A DNA stretch of 43,439 bases from contig JAKAVA010000098.1 of assembly GCA_021827645.1 (NCBI GenBank), positions 1 through 43,439 on the forward strand, read 5' to 3'. The stretch is from Planctomycetota bacterium (GTDB lineage Bacteria > Planctomycetota > Phycisphaerae > WQYP01). This document shows, piece by piece, positions 23,117 to 32,031 of this stretch. The translations under genes and the position numbers were made by a program. Every line of letters starts with the position of its first letter. Positions within the stretch are counted from its first letter, which is position 1. A model generated the notes under the pieces. It did no database searches. It was not told the DNA's origin and was given only the letters and a program-made list of their open reading frames with translations.

Positions 23117-26011
23117 ATGAACAGGGATCTATACCTGATTGACGGCCACGCCCAGATTTACCGGGCCTACTTTGCCCTGATGAATTTGAAGAGCCCGGGA
23201 GGCGAGCCGACCAACGCCACCTTCGGATTTATTTCTGCCTTGCTGAAACTTATCGCGGTCCGCCGGCCGTCCTATCTGGCTGTGGCCATGGATGCGGGAT
23301 CAAGTCAGCGGGAACAGATTGACGCCCAATACAAAGCCACGCGCAGTCCGATGCCGGACGACATGCCGGTTCAGATTCAGCGCATTGTTTCCATGCTCGG
23401 TGCAGTCCCCATTCCCGTTCTGCGTGTCGACGGATATGAGGCTGACGATGTGGTGGCCACGGTGGTGAAGCGAATTCAGGACGACCCTGCGCAGCGGGAA
23501 AGTCGCATTTTCATTTGTTCCCGGGACAAAGACCTCGAAGCCCTGATCAACGAGCGTGTATTCCTCTATGACATTGAACGGGATGAGGTGACGGATTCCG
23601 CCGCGCTGGTGAAGAAAAAGGGGTATCCGCCGGAGCATGTGCGCGACATTCTGGCCCTGACCGGCGATACCTCCGACAACATTCCGGGGATTCCGGGCGT
23701 AGGGCCCAAAACGGCGGCAAAATGGATTGCCCAGTATGGATCGCTTGATGAATTGCTCAAGCATGTCGATGAGATCAGCGGCAAGGTGGGACAATCACTG
23801 CGAGATCATCTCGATGTGCTGGAAAAATCGCGGCAACTGGTGCAATTGCAGACGGATGTGCCCCTGAACATCTCCCCCGCCGACTTGAAATTTCAATCTG
23901 AGGGACTGCGCCATCTGCTGCCGACATTTGTGGATTTGAGCTTCAAAAGTCTTATACCGCAGACGCAGAAGCTGCTTCCGGAATCGGGGCTCTTGGGTGA
24001 CGCTCCCCCGTCGACCGGATCCGGCGCCGCGAGAGAGAATCAAGCGGCATCCGCCATCCGGCCCGGTGATCTACCCGGGACACTGTTTGCCGGGTTGACG
24101 TCGGAAAGGACGAAACCTGCGACTTCCGAGGCCGCTACCGCCCCACCGGCCACGACATTGACGACGGAAACGCCGTCACCTGCTGCGCGAAACCTGTTGC
24201 CGGTCGAGGGGACCTACACGTTGGTGAACTCATCCGAAGTGCTTCATGAGATGGTGCAGGAAATCAGGGCGCAGCTTGCGGCATCGCCACTGCGGTGGCT
24301 GGCGGTGGACACGGAAACCGACGCCCTGAGCAGTGTCAGTTCCAAGCTGTGCGGTATTTCTCTATCCGCCCAAGCCGGCCGGGCGTGGTACATCGCGGTC
24401 AAGGGGCCGGGATGCCAGCTGAGTACCGATGAGATTCGCGCCGCCATCGCCCCCCTGCTCTCCGACGCGAGCATCACGAAGATCGGCCAGAATATTAAAT
24501 ATGATCTTAACGTGCTGCGACGGTACGGGTATGAATTCGCCGGCCCGCTTTTCGATACCATGATTGCCAGCTATCTGATCGATTCAAGCCGCCGGAGCCA
24601 TTCGATGGATTCGCTTGCCGCCGACCTGCTCGGGCTCTCGCCGATCCCCATTAAGGATTTAATTGGCAGCGGCGCGCAGCAGAGGAGTTTTGCGGATGTT
24701 CCGCTGGATCAGGCCTGCCGATACGCGGCCGAGGATGCGGACGTTACCTTGCGACTGGCTGCGCTGCTGGCGCCGGCGATTACCGAGCGCAAGCTGACGG
24801 AATTGATGGACGGCTTGGAGATGCCGATGGTGCGGGTACTGGCGGATATGGAATTGGCCGGTATCTGCGTCGACCGCGCTTTGCTCCAATCGCTGGACAG
24901 GCAGATGGGGGAGGATATCGCGCGGCTCAAAGATCAGGTGATTGCCGAGGCCGGGGTTTCATTTAATATTGATTCACCGAAGCAGCTTGCGGAGGTTCTG
25001 TTTCAAAAGCTGGGTCTACCCGTGCAGCGCCGGACACGGACCGGGCGGAGTACGGACATTGAAGTCCTGCAGGCTTTGGCGGATATGCACCCTGTGCCGC
25101 GGCTGGTGATGGAATACCGTGGGCTGACCAAGCTTCGAAGCACCTATGTGCTCGCCCTGCTGGCGGATCGCAATCCGGAAACGGGCCGGGTGCATACCAG
25201 CTTCAATCAGACAGTGGCGGAAACCGGGAGATTATCGAGCAGCGATCCAAATCTTCAGAATATTCCGATACGAACGGAGGCGGGAAAAGAAATTCGCCGG
25301 GCCTTCGTGGCGCCCGCCCCTGATTGGTGTCTGATCAGTGCCGACTACTCGCAGATCGAGTTGCGGGTTCTGGCGCATTTCTGCCGTGAACCGGCCCTGC
25401 TGGAGGCGTTTGAAAATAATATTGATATTCACCAGTACGTCGCGATGCAGATATTTCATGTGGCGGCCGATCAGGTGACGTCGGACATGCGTCGCCTGGC
25501 CAAGACGGTGAATTTCGGTATTGTTTACGGCCAGACGCCATTTGGACTGGCCCACACGCTGAAGATATCGCGCGATGAGGCCGCCCGGTTCATCGATACG
25601 TATAAGGCGCGGTTCCCCGGGATCAGCCATTTCACCACGCAGTGTGTGTTGGATGCTTCGACAAACGGTTTTGTGAGTACCATTCTGGGCCGCCGCCGAT
25701 ATATTCCAGAATTGAAATCTCCCAATCAATCGATTCGGCAGTTCGGGCAGCGGGTGGCGGTGAATTCGGTAATTCAAGGTTCCGCGGCCGACCTGATTAA
25801 AAAAGCGATGGTGAATATACACAAAACCAACCCGGTTGTGGGCTTGCGGATGCTGCTACAGGTGCATGATGAGTTGGTATTTGAATGCCCGCTTTCGTCT
25901 GCTGCCGCGGCCATGGAATTCATACGGCATGAAATGGAAACGGCCATAACGCTGGCGGTTCCGCTGCGGGTGGATATCGGGAGTGGCCCAAACTGGCTGG
26001 ACATCGAGTAG
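23117..26011 (+). CDS. polA: DNA polymerase I (full-length, three domains)
   Basis: PolA fills gaps and removes RNA primers in replication and repair. The 964-residue product has all three domains: an N-terminal 5'-3' nuclease (LIDGHAQIYRAYFAL to TGDTSDNIPGIPGVGPKTA); a 3'-5' exonuclease whose acidic residues look intact (VDTETDAL near 398, IKYDLNVL, YAAEDADVTL); and the polymerase (SADYSQIELRVLAHF motif A, RRLAKTVNFGIVYGQ motif B, LQVHDELVFE motif C). A Pro/Ala/Thr-rich linker at about 294-357 lengthens it slightly. There is no Shine-Dalgarno sequence before the ATG. It may be read from its own promoter or from upstream; none is clear. Confidence 0.97.
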   Translation: MNRDLYLIDGHAQIYRAYFALMNLKSPGGEPTNATFGFISALLKLIAVRRPSYLAVAMDAGSSQREQIDAQYKATRSPMPDDMPVQIQRIVSMLGAVPIPVLRVDGYEADDVVATVVKRIQDDPAQRESRIFICSRDKDLEALINERVFLYDIERDEVTDSAALVKKKGYPPEHVRDILALTGDTSDNIPGIPGVGPKTAAKWIAQYGSLDELLKHVDEISGKVGQSLRDHLDVLEKSRQLVQLQTDVPLNISPADLKFQSEGLRHLLPTFVDLSFKSLIPQTQKLLPESGLLGDAPPSTGSGAARENQAASAIRPGDLPGTLFAGLTSERTKPATSEAATAPPATTLTTETPSPAARNLLPVEGTYTLVNSSEVLHEMVQEIRAQLAASPLRWLAVDTETDALSSVSSKLCGISLSAQAGRAWYIAVKGPGCQLSTDEIRAAIAPLLSDASITKIGQNIKYDLNVLRRYGYEFAGPLFDTMIASYLIDSSRRSHSMDSLAADLLGLSPIPIKDLIGSGAQQRSFADVPLDQACRYAAEDADVTLRLAALLAPAITERKLTELMDGLEMPMVRVLADMELAGICVDRALLQSLDRQMGEDIARLKDQVIAEAGVSFNIDSPKQLAEVLFQKLGLPVQRRTRTGRSTDIEVLQALADMHPVPRLVMEYRGLTKLRSTYVLALLADRNPETGRVHTSFNQTVAETGRLSSSDPNLQNIPIRTEAGKEIRRAFVAPAPDWCLISADYSQIELRVLAHFCREPALLEAFENNIDIHQYVAMQIFHVAADQVTSDMRRLAKTVNFGIVYGQTPFGLAHTLKISRDEAARFIDTYKARFPGISHFTTQCVLDASTNGFVSTILGRRRYIPELKSPNQSIRQFGQRVAVNSVIQGSAADLIKKAMVNIHKTNPVVGLRMLLQVHDELVFECPLSSAAAAMEFIRHEMETAITLAVPLRVDIGSGPNWLDIE

Positions 26012-26116
26012 ATCGCGTCATGATGGTGATGAGAGCCTCGATTTCATTCGGGGCGCAAGATGGGATAAAATTAAAGGTATCAGAGCCCAGTGCGGCACGC
26101 TGATACGGAGATGAAA

Positions 26117-26677
26117 ATGAAATCGATCAAATGCACGAAATGTGATCGGCCCGCACTTGTTCATATTACTGAAGTGGATTACGATACGGATAGCGAGAAT
26201 AAAACCGTCCGTGACGTTCATCTGTGCCTGTTTCATGCAGCCGATGCAGGAATGATCGCGGGTCTGCCGAAGGCGATTCTGGCTAATCTGGAGGCGGAAG
26301 GGGCGGCCGTGATTGCAGGCATCACGGGCGAAGCGCCGACCGGCCGGAAAAAACGGCCGAGCGGTGGAAAACAGCCGACGTGTCCGATCTGTGGCAGTAC
26401 CTGGAACGATTTCGAGCAAACCGGCCTAATGGGGTGTCCGCATGACGTTCAGTTTTTTGAGGTGAAACTGCTGCCCGTGGTCAAAGGATTGCAGGAAGGT
26501 CGTCTCCAGCATGTGGGAAAGATTCCGCTGCGTTCCGGCGCTTCCGGTGCAGGCGTTCAGGCAAAAATCAATCGCCTGAAGGAATCATTAGCGATCGCCG
26601 TTGCCAAAGAACAGTTTGAAGAGGCAGCCAAACTCCGCGATGAAATCAAGGAGTTGGAAAGCCGTATTAAATCCTGA
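26117..26677 (+). CDS. McsA-like zinc-finger protein with UVR motif
   Basis: This 186-residue protein has an N-terminal zinc site (CTKCDRPALVHITEV, then HLCLFHA), a second one (CPICGSTWNDF, then GCPHDV) and a C-terminal UVR motif (LAIAVAKEQFEEAAKLRDEI). This is the arrangement of McsA, which activates the McsB protein-arginine kinase in Firmicutes stress control. No mcsB or clpC lies in this window, so the partner is elsewhere or the protein has another role. ATG 26117 is chosen because GGAG is six bases upstream; ATG 26111 directly abuts it. The residues between the two zinc sites are Ala/Gly-rich and not conserved. Confidence 0.82.
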   Translation: MKSIKCTKCDRPALVHITEVDYDTDSENKTVRDVHLCLFHAADAGMIAGLPKAILANLEAEGAAVIAGITGEAPTGRKKRPSGGKQPTCPICGSTWNDFEQTGLMGCPHDVQFFEVKLLPVVKGLQEGRLQHVGKIPLRSGASGAGVQAKINRLKESLAIAVAKEQFEEAAKLRDEIKELESRIKS

Positions 26678-26773
26678 TGATCCCCTCCAGAAGTTCGGGC
26701 CTTCGGAGCGAGTTCAGCGAATCACGAAAATCATCACTTTGTGCAGATAACATGTCGCGCGTGCCTGCTGGCG

Positions 26774-28096
26774 TCAATTCGACGGCGCAGTGACCGGTTG
26801 CCGATTCCAATGTGCTTCGAGACTTTCTTCCACGGCACGGCGGGAAAGAACGCGCGACTTTGGCGTGCGACGCGACTGTTCGACGGTTATCGGGGCATTG
26901 CCGGCGGCGAGGGTACCTTCTGGCGTTGCGGCAGGCGCATTGGGCAAACCGGGTGGGTCACAGCCGGTAGGCAACGGCACGTCCAGCGGTATCGGATGGC
27001 GATGATTAATCATGATAATCGGAAGTCCGATGTGCACGAGGGTGAAGAGGTGCACCGCATCCCAGTTGGTCATTCGGAAACAGCCGTGAGAACCCGTCAA
27101 TCCGATGTACTGCGGCAGCGGATTACCGTGCATGCCGACGTTTTTAAGATTAAGCCCCATCCAGACAACCCCGACGGGATTTCTGGGCCCCGGCGGTACC
27201 ACCAGCGGATGATGAATTCCATGCACTGTGGGCCAGGAAGCTGGAAGAAAAGTATAATTCGGATTCATGGCAAAATCTTTTACATAGGCGTCGGTCGTTG
27301 GCAGGTCAGATTTCAGCGCGGCGACCGAGCAATGAATAAGACCGAATTGTTGATTTTTGTCGTTGAAGAGACGCATGATCCGTTTTTGCAGATCGATCTC
27401 GATATACGCGAGATGATGGTACGGATAAAATGCCCGATCTTTTTTGATGGCGGAACTCAATGCCCCCGGTAGACCAAAATCATTGGGTCCAGGGAAGGGG
27501 CGAATGTTCGGGACGTTGATGCGCTGGCCGGGTACAACAGCTCGCAGATTAACTCCCGGATTGAGCAATTCAATCAGCTTGCGTGTGCAGTGAAATTTTT
27601 CCGCCAGGCAGTCAAGCGTCGAACTGTACGGCATCCGCGTCGCCGCAGCCATAGCACGCCAGTGGATCGGCAAGGGGCCAACGGCTTCTAAATCCTGCTT
27701 AGATACGGTATAGGTCGTCAGAACGTGGGCGGGATTAACGCCCAGAGCGCGATAGACAATTGCGGCCCCTTTTTTTGAAAATGGGTTGAGGCCCGGAAAT
27801 TTATATCGGGCATATTGCCGAAGCGCCATTTTCGACCATGGTCCGAAGATACCGTCGAGAATCCCGGGTGAAAAATTGTGTTCCGCCAAAGCAATCTGCC
27901 ATGCGAGATTAATCTTGCGCTGTTGAGTGATGGCGGGAATTGCAAGGGGTGGGTAGTTCGTGGTTGTGTTACCGCTTGCCGAGGAAGTCGGCGGTGAATA
28001 TTCCGATCCGCCATGAACTTCCTGGGCCTGAAGACGGCCATGTGAAACCAAAATCGACACGGCAATTGCACATACGGAAAGCATCCAATGCTTCAT
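26774..28096 (-). CDS. Secreted L,D-transpeptidase (YkuD domain) with PG-binding and LysM-like regions
   Basis: This 440-residue exported protein probably cross-links or modifies peptidoglycan, or attaches proteins to it. A signal peptide (MKHWMLSVCAIAVSILVSHG, cleavage near LQAQ) leads to a peptidoglycan-binding-like segment (SPGILDGIFGPWSKMALRQY). Next come a LysM-like segment (LDCLAEKFHCTRKLIELLNP) and the YkuD catalytic domain. The latter has the His of GMHGNP and the SHGCFRM active site with C339. A Pro/Ala-rich tail of about 75 residues follows. The start is 28096 because the signal peptide then begins immediately; 28147 would add 17 residues in front. It is downstream of csrA in the same direction. 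Confidence 0.9.
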   Translation of the reverse strand: MKHWMLSVCAIAVSILVSHGRLQAQEVHGGSEYSPPTSSASGNTTTNYPPLAIPAITQQRKINLAWQIALAEHNFSPGILDGIFGPWSKMALRQYARYKFPGLNPFSKKGAAIVYRALGVNPAHVLTTYTVSKQDLEAVGPLPIHWRAMAAATRMPYSSTLDCLAEKFHCTRKLIELLNPGVNLRAVVPGQRINVPNIRPFPGPNDFGLPGALSSAIKKDRAFYPYHHLAYIEIDLQKRIMRLFNDKNQQFGLIHCSVAALKSDLPTTDAYVKDFAMNPNYTFLPASWPTVHGIHHPLVVPPGPRNPVGVVWMGLNLKNVGMHGNPLPQYIGLTGSHGCFRMTNWDAVHLFTLVHIGLPIIMINHRHPIPLDVPLPTGCDPPGLPNAPAATPEGTLAAGNAPITVEQSRRTPKSRVLSRRAVEESLEAHWNRQPVTAPSN

Positions 28097-28145
28097 ATTC
28101 GCCTCACCGCCTGATGTCAGCGTGCCGCTCCGCAGCACTTTACCC

Positions 28146-28175
28146 ATACTACGCCGTGATATCGCCGATGTTCAA
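28146..28175 (-). promoter_or_regulatory. Promoter of the L,D-transpeptidase gene
   Basis: On the minus strand TTGAAC (28175-28170), 18 nt, and TAGTAT (28151-28146). The predicted start is near 28139, about 43 nt before the ATG at 28096. Confidence 0.5.
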
Positions 28176-28263
28176 CTTGTCCACCCCTAACATGGAACGC
28201 CGGACACGATCCGCAATTGCAGTTGCAGCAGGGACTTCTGCCGCCACAGGCAACAGACATCCA

Positions 28264-28542
28264 TCAAACCGCTTCACGAGGCCTCGGCGTATCAGTATCT
28301 TCTCCGGTGGCGGCAGATCGTGGTTGAGTGCCGCCGCTGCTCTCGCGCAGGGTCTGCACCTGATCCAACGGAGTCGGTTTATCCGGGTGCATTTTCCGCC
28401 ACACCTCATCACGATCGATGGTAACATCCCGCGGCGCTTCGATGGCAAGTCGAACACTGCTTCGAGTCCACTTGACGATTTTCACCTCAATCGTGCCGTT
28501 GATGATAATGCTTTGCCCTTCACCACGACTTAACGCCAGCAT
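28264..28542 (-). CDS. csrA: CsrA carbon-storage / translational regulator
   Basis: CsrA is a homodimeric RNA-binding protein that blocks or activates translation by binding GGA motifs near ribosome sites. The N-terminal 55 residues match well: MLALSRGEGQSIIINGTIEV, then VKWTRSSVRLAIEAP and the final RDEVW. The C-terminal tail is extended and hydrophilic (total 92 residues against the usual 60-75). ATG 28542 is chosen because AGGAA is seven bases upstream and homology begins here. The predicted leader holds six GGA motifs, one in the ribosome site inside a small AGAG/CTCT hairpin, which suggests autoregulation. It lies downstream of ftsY with its own promoter. Confidence 0.93.
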   Translation of the reverse strand: MLALSRGEGQSIIINGTIEVKIVKWTRSSVRLAIEAPRDVTIDRDEVWRKMHPDKPTPLDQVQTLRESSGGTQPRSAATGEDTDTPRPREAV

Positions 28543-28642
28543 AGCAGAGTTCCTCTCAATGTTGTGGGGATGGAATGAAAGCAGGCGTACGTGTCGGCCG
28601 TCCGTCCTATGTCCATCCATGAACCGCAACCGTCCATCAGGC
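28543..28642 (-). promoter_or_regulatory. csrA leader with six GGA motifs
   Basis: In the RNA sense, GGA occurs six times in about 100 nt: TGGAC, TGGAT, TGGAC, AGGAC, CGGAC and AGGAA. One can sit in the loop of CATGGATGGACAT, and the last is the ribosome-binding site itself, at the junction of AGAG-GAA-CTCT. This density and placement match known CsrA target leaders. Confidence 0.5.
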
Positions 28643-28648
28643 CGCAAC

Positions 28649-28677
28649 ATTATACGTCAGGAGCCCTTGAATGGTAA
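28649..28677 (-). promoter_or_regulatory. Promoter of csrA
   Basis: On the minus strand TTACCA (28677-28672), 17 nt and a perfect TATAAT (28654-28649). Transcription from about 28642 gives a leader of roughly 100 nt. Confidence 0.6.
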
Positions 28678-28824
28678 TGCAAAATGGGTCGGAATTTTTT
28701 GGCGTCAGGGTAGCGTTACGACGGCTGCGAAACGACTCGGATGCCAAAACGTAGAGTACTTGGCGGTACAGCCGCATTGCGTAGGCTGCCCGAGACTCGT
28801 TTTGCGGCACACGCAGGAGATTAT
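28678..28824 (-). other. Intergenic region between ftsY and csrA, upstream of the csrA promoter
   Basis: After the ftsY stop, about 150 bases show no gene. A small GCGG/CCGC hairpin is at 28763-28775. No T tract marks a terminator for the ribH-nusB-ftsY operon. Confidence 0.35.
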
Positions 28825-29766
28825 TTACTCGGAGAACAGGGCGTCAACAAAAGTTTCCGGGTTGAATGGTTCAATATCCGCAGGAGTTTCCCCAAGGCCG
28901 ACAAACTTAACCGGCAGCCCCAATTGATTGCGGATGGCGACGACGATCCCTCCCTTGGCGGTACCGTCAAGTTTCGCCAGAAATATGCCGGTGAGATCAA
29001 TGGCCTTGCGGAATTCATCCGCCTGTCGGATGGCGTTCTGACCGATGGTGGCATCAAGTACCAGCAGCGACTCGTGCGGGGCGTCAGGGATGACTTTGGC
29101 GGCGACACGGCGAATTTTCTGCAGTTCACGCATCAGATGATCTTGAGTGTGAAGCCGCCCGGCGGTGTCGATGATCAAGACATCGCGTTGCCGGGCGAGG
29201 GCCGCCTGGCAGGCATCAAAGGCAACGGCAGCGGGATCGCTGCCCATCTGATGCTTCACAATGTCAACACCGACACGCTCCGCCCAAATGGTGAGCTGTT
29301 CCACGGCGGCGGCGCGGAACGTATCGCAGGCAGCAACCACGACTGTCTTATTTTGATCCTTGAGCCATTGGCCAAGTTTGGCAATGCTGGTGGTTTTACC
29401 GGCACCGTTGATTCCGGCGACCAGTATGACGGTCGGCCCGGATGACGCCCACCGCAGCGCGCGGCTCTCAGCTGGCCAGTAGTCACGCATTTCGCTTTTG
29501 AGAAATTCAAGCACTTCATCTCCGGAGCTGATGCGCCCCTGCTTCCACGCATCGGTCAGATCATTCATGATCTGATCCGTGGCGCCCACACCCAAGTCTG
29601 CGGCAATTAAACGGGTACGGAGTTCATCAAGCAGGGCCTGATCAAGCCGCCGACCGGTCAGGATGGAACGGAGCGATCCGACGAGAGCGGACCGCGTGCG
29701 AGAAAGGCCTTGGCGAAGTTTTTCGGTGCCGGCGCCGACGGCTTTTTTAATGAAACCAAAGACCAT
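28825..29766 (-). CDS. ftsY: Signal recognition particle receptor FtsY
   Basis: FtsY is the SRP receptor GTPase that docks translating ribosomes at the membrane. The 313-residue product has the N domain (RLDQALLDELRTRLIAADLG) and the G domain with G1 AGINGAGKTTSIAKL, the DTFRAAAVEQL insertion, G3 DTAGRLHT, G4 AKLDGTAKGG and the closing FVGLGETPADIEPFN. The acidic A domain of E. coli is absent; only a short basic stretch precedes the N domain. ATG 29766 is chosen because GGAG lies five bases upstream. The stop of nusB lies immediately before (TGATG), so the genes are coupled. Confidence 0.96.
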   Translation of the reverse strand: MVFGFIKKAVGAGTEKLRQGLSRTRSALVGSLRSILTGRRLDQALLDELRTRLIAADLGVGATDQIMNDLTDAWKQGRISSGDEVLEFLKSEMRDYWPAESRALRWASSGPTVILVAGINGAGKTTSIAKLGQWLKDQNKTVVVAACDTFRAAAVEQLTIWAERVGVDIVKHQMGSDPAAVAFDACQAALARQRDVLIIDTAGRLHTQDHLMRELQKIRRVAAKVIPDAPHESLLVLDATIGQNAIRQADEFRKAIDLTGIFLAKLDGTAKGGIVVAIRNQLGLPVKFVGLGETPADIEPFNPETFVDALFSE

Positions 29767-29768
29767 CA

Positions 29769-30266
29769 TCACTCCGAGGTATGTTCCGGACGGCTTTCCG
29801 CTGCGCTGGTGTTAGCGGCAAATTCGGTATAAGCCGCACCAAGAACGCCGTTAACGAATTTCGATGATTCGGCAGTGGAGTATTCACCGGCCATATTGAT
29901 CGCCTCATCAAGGACAATCTTGGGCGGCGTGCTGCGTTCGCCGGTCATTTCCCACAACCCCAGACGAAGAACCGCCCGATCGACGGCCGCTATGCGCGAG
30001 AGCGACCATTCCTTCATCAGGCGCGAGATCCACTCATCGGAGACCTTGCGGTAATCCCAAGCGTGATTCACCATGTAAATGGCACGCAGCCGGACTGAGA
30101 TATCGTTGGTAGACTGAGCGATGAATTCAGCGAGGCCTACGGACAGAAAATCATCTCCCTGGGCATCAACCTGAAAAAGGGCCTGAAGCGCGAGTCGCCG
30201 CGCGTGCGATCGCTGAGGAATCGTCAATGAAGATGTGTCGAGAGTGGAATCGAGAGAGTTTGTCAT
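29769..30266 (-). CDS. nusB: Transcription antitermination factor NusB
   Basis: NusB binds boxA RNA with NusE (S10) and promotes antitermination in rRNA operons. The 165-residue all-helical product shows RSHARRLALQALFQVD near the start, AVLRLGLWEM in the middle and IVLDEAINMAGEYSTAESSKFVNGVLGA near the end, all hallmarks. The N-terminus has about 20 extra non-conserved residues. Its ATG overlaps the ribH stop by four bases and its stop abuts the ftsY start, so it sits in the middle of a tight ribH-nusB-ftsY operon. The ribH-nusB pairing is common in bacteria. Confidence 0.95.
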   Translation of the reverse strand: MTNSLDSTLDTSSLTIPQRSHARRLALQALFQVDAQGDDFLSVGLAEFIAQSTNDISVRLRAIYMVNHAWDYRKVSDEWISRLMKEWSLSRIAAVDRAVLRLGLWEMTGERSTPPKIVLDEAINMAGEYSTAESSKFVNGVLGAAYTEFAANTSAAESRPEHTSE

Positions 30267-30748
30267 TTGCGGGAGCCTTCGACTATTTCCGCCATAAGAT
30301 TGGCCATGTGAACGGCCGCCCGAGCACTATGACTGCCCGTGTTGCCCATTTTCAGCCCGGCGCGATCCATGGCCTGTTCCTGAGTGTCGGCAGCGATGAT
30401 GCCGAAGATGGCCGGTACACCCGTCGTCGGTCCGACGGCCGCAATGCCGGATGTCGCTGCGGATGCGACATGATCAAAATGAGCGGTTTGGCCGCGGATG
30501 ATGCAGCCAAGGCAGATAATTGCGGATACCCCCCCTTTTTTCGCCACTGCCATGGCAACGGTCGGGATTTCAAAACTGCCGGGCGTCCAGAGGGTGGTGA
30601 TTTGGGAGGGACCCGCCCCGAGCTTACAGAGTTCTTCGCGGGCTCCGAGTTCCAATTGCGAAGTAATCCATTTGTTGAACTCGGCGGCTACGATCACAAA
30701 ACGCTGCGAAGCCTTTACCGTCAGTAGTCCCTGCGTTACACCCTGCAT
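30263..30748 (-). CDS. ribH: 6,7-dimethyl-8-ribityllumazine synthase
   Basis: RibH condenses 3,4-dihydroxy-2-butanone-4-phosphate with the pyrimidine intermediate, the penultimate step of riboflavin synthesis. In 161 residues the key motifs are present: AAEFNKWIT, the phosphate-binding WTPGSFEIPT, the catalytic His in GQTAHFDHVA, and FGIIAADTQEQA (normally FGVLT/ADxxEQA). The first gene of the operon, its ATG at 30748 has GGAG 10 bases upstream. It needs the RibB product, which the degenerate RibBA-like protein at 8636 may not provide, so a functional RibB is expected elsewhere in the genome. Confidence 0.95.
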   Translation of the reverse strand: MQGVTQGLLTVKASQRFVIVAAEFNKWITSQLELGAREELCKLGAGPSQITTLWTPGSFEIPTVAMAVAKKGGVSAIICLGCIIRGQTAHFDHVASAATSGIAAVGPTTGVPAIFGIIAADTQEQAMDRAGLKMGNTGSHSARAAVHMANLMAEIVEGSRK

Positions 30749-31065
30749 CCAGCGATATCTCCATACAAACCAACGTCATCTCAACAAGTGTAGCCGCGAT
30801 TACCCCAATCGGCCAATTCAGCCCAGATGGAAATAACCGACGATGCGAATAACTCACATCGAGCGAACTTTTTGCATTTAGAACTCTACATATTGCCATA
30901 CCGAGGCTCATCTCCTTTACCTCGGTGATGTTGGCATAGAAGTCGATATGAGTCAGCATGTCAGAACGCTTGCATTTATAGGGCATTGCGTGTCTAAATA
31001 GGAGAGTCGGTGCAGATGTTGTCGTCTGCCGGGGCAAAGATGATATCCAGCTAAAGGAGCTATCA
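30749..31065. other. Divergent region between ribH and the lipoprotein gene
   Basis: A perfect 7-bp hairpin ACCGAGG (30900-30906) / CCTCGGT (30920-30926) with a 13-nt loop sits here. On the minus strand the loop contains AAAGGAG. For the plus strand, TTGCAT (30970-30975), 17 nt and TCTAAA (30993-30998) form a moderate promoter for the lipoprotein gene. No FMN riboswitch core was seen upstream of ribH. Confidence 0.45.
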
Positions 31066-31773
31066 GTGACAAAGAAATTTACCAAAACCTCAATCCGAAT
31101 CGCGGTCGTAACAGGCGCATCCCTGGGCATGGCATCACTCACCGCTTGCAGCCAGGCGCCCTATCAGCAGGCGATGAACACAAGCAGCCATGCTTCGATG
31201 ACGGTGGATCAGGCTCACGTTGTCAGCTCACAGACGGACGCCCTTGTGGCAAGCCTTCAACAACTGCAGTCGTCAACGGGTGATCTGCAAAAACCATACG
31301 CAGACTTCACCAAGTCGCTGGGGAGTTTCAAATCCAGTTACAGCAGCCTCAAGAATGATCTTTCTGCGATGCTCAACGATCAAAAGTCGTATCTCGCTTC
31401 GTGGAACAAGGAAAACAATTCCATTAAAAATGCATCGATAAAAAAAGTGGCGATGGGCCGCTATGATGCGGCAACGAAGGACTTTGCGTCGGTAAGAACC
31501 TCTGCAAACAGCGTTACAACTTCCGGCGATGAATTTGTCGCCTACATGGATGACCTCAACACTTACCTGTCCACCGATCTTAATGCGGGGGGGCTGGCCA
31601 GCGGGGCCCCGCTCTTTTCCAAAGCCGATGTAAAGGCGGCTGCACTCAAGGCAAATCTTAATAAGCTTGGTTCAAGCATGCAGAAGGTGGCGAGTGATTT
31701 TGCAGCCAGTGGTCAGGGCAACGCATCCAAGACTGCCGCGCAGTCAACCAAAAAGTCCTCTTGGTGGTGGTGA
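31066..31773 (+). CDS. Predicted lipoprotein, helical, function unknown
   Basis: This 235-residue product has a basic N-terminus, a hydrophobic stretch and the lipobox SLTACSQ, so lipidation at Cys28 is expected. The mature part is Ser/Ala/Lys-rich and strongly helical, with coiled-coil-like spacing (SSQTDALVASLQQLQSS, SSLKNDLSAML). It ends in three tryptophans after a Ser/Lys-rich tail. The GTG start at 31066 has AAAGGAG seven bases upstream. It resembles DUF2959-type helical lipoproteins in style but this is not a confident match. It is divergent from ribH and followed by a hairpin. Confidence 0.75.
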   Translation: MTKKFTKTSIRIAVVTGASLGMASLTACSQAPYQQAMNTSSHASMTVDQAHVVSSQTDALVASLQQLQSSTGDLQKPYADFTKSLGSFKSSYSSLKNDLSAMLNDQKSYLASWNKENNSIKNASIKKVAMGRYDAATKDFASVRTSANSVTTSGDEFVAYMDDLNTYLSTDLNAGGLASGAPLFSKADVKAAALKANLNKLGSSMQKVASDFAASGQGNASKTAAQSTKKSSWWW

Positions 31774-31822
31774 AGAAATGCAGTTTAGCCCGACGTCAGC
31801 CCCATGATCGGTGATTTCTAAC

Positions 31823-31844
31823 GCAGCCACAGCATTTTGGCTGC
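31823..31844 (+). terminator. Hairpin after the lipoprotein gene
   Basis: GCAGCCA (31823-31829) and TGGCTGC (31838-31844) form a perfect 7-bp stem with an 8-nt loop, 50 bases after the stop. Only a weak T content follows, so termination is likely but not certain. The rest of 31845-32031 shows no gene. Confidence 0.45.
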
Positions 31845-32031
31845 ATTGAAGCCATTGTCGTTGCCTGAATGATGCCTTCCGCATGGAACTGCTTAATCGA
31901 TGTCGAGTGCGTAGATTAAGCCGCAAACCGATGGCGGGGGAGGATTTGTCTTCAACCCGGAGCCAGCCAGGGAATCCCTGAGCACGATGGGCTCGATTAA
32001 AATTAAAACGCCAGGCGATCCAGTGGCAGGG

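Noticed and set aside
23300..23794. Open frames on the reverse strand of polA
   Set aside because: They are shadows of a gene with complete nuclease and polymerase motifs.
30624..31142. Minus-strand open frame over the ribH upstream region
   Set aside because: It spans the divergent promoter region and the ribH start in another frame. Its AAAGGAG-ATG lies inside a hairpin loop, and the product looks like no known protein.
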